Of a stretch of DNA of 64,000 nucleotides, positions 63,920-64,000 are shown piece after piece. The position numbers and the translations under genes are program-made. The notes below the pieces were generated by a model. It did no database searches and was not told the origin of the DNA. It saw nothing but the letters and a program-made list of their open reading frames with translations. The stretch comes from Panopea generosa. Taxonomy: Eukaryota; Mollusca; Bivalvia; Adapedonta; Hiatellidae. The first letter of the stretch is position 1. Each line of letters begins with the position of its first letter. The stretch is taken from the NCBI GenBank assembly GCA_029582155.1, contig CM055901.1, positions 42,495,616 through 42,559,615 of the forward strand, in the 5' to 3' direction.

Positions 63920-64000
63920 AGGGTCAGAAGTGCAGCTGATAGAATGCTGGCTTCAGACGGCAGAGGTCGCGAGTTTGGCCCCGAGCGCTCTATCCTATGA
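63920..64000 (+). mobile_element. tRNA-derived SINE head, cut by window end
   Basis: tgcagctgatagaatgctgg (A-box like) and gaggtcgcgagtttggcccc (B-box like, about 63964-63983) have tRNA spacing. The body is outside the window, so the family cannot be assigned. Confidence 0.55.

Overview
The window is animal nuclear DNA, most likely from a bivalve or other mollusc. It is AT-rich, carries decayed non-LTR retrotransposons and several tRNA-derived SINE families, and includes dispersed repeats of a kind I associate with bivalve genomes (for example the 'gacgaagtccaaggagagctattgtcatgaccccggtgtcgg'-type repeat near 62.9 kb, quoted here only as a label). I see no bacterial operons, CRISPR arrays, rRNA or convincing stand-alone tRNA genes. 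Tandem repeats of many unit lengths (4, 22, 26, 27, 28/42, 32, 33, 43, 49, 51, 53, 70 bp) make up well over a third of the sequence and account for most long open reading frames.

Layout. 1-2.0 kb: 3' half of a broken LINE. 3.3-3.7 kb: a pure (GTAA)n tract. 4.8-8.2 kb: a dispersed repeat, a reverse-strand LINE scrap and a 70-bp minisatellite. 10.3-13.6 kb: two SINEs and a CACGTG-rich array. 14.6-22.7 kb: an 8-kb array of a 33-bp unit, split by one SINE. 22.7-29.4 kb: mostly unremarkable. 29.4-31.3 kb: a second decayed LINE on the minus strand with an internal tandem amplification. 31.6-35.8 kb: a 27-bp array, a ~150-bp repeat carrying TGACCTTGA motifs, a fold-back element, SINEs and (TGTC)n. 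36-40.6 kb: a 258-bp MITE and dispersed repeats.

40.6-60.65 kb holds the one convincing cellular gene: a four-coding-exon, plus-strand gene for a NADAR-domain (YbiA-like) protein. The exons at 40667-41461, 47369-47520, 57756-57983 and 60202-60645 join in compatible phases (1, 0, 0) at GT-AG boundaries and rebuild a continuous NADAR domain. From the ATG at 41032 the spliced frame is open for 417 codons. An upstream ATG (40667) would add about 115 residues but needs a frame change near 41.0 kb.

The most striking feature is the gene's own introns. The 43-bp array running up to exon 2 is built on the intron 1 acceptor plus the first bases of exon 2. The 53-bp array that follows exon 2 is built on the last 36 nt of exon 2 plus the first 17 nt of intron 2, including the donor GT. 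Exon 2 therefore sits between about 1.3 kb of degenerate acceptor copies and about 4.5 kb of donor copies. In the acceptor array the CAG is mostly CTG, so it lacks the AG. In the donor array the GT is kept. A third array (51-bp unit, 348-bp higher-order unit) fills much of the rest of intron 2. The same habit of tandemly amplifying existing functional sequence appears in the 29.4-kb LINE and in one SINE.
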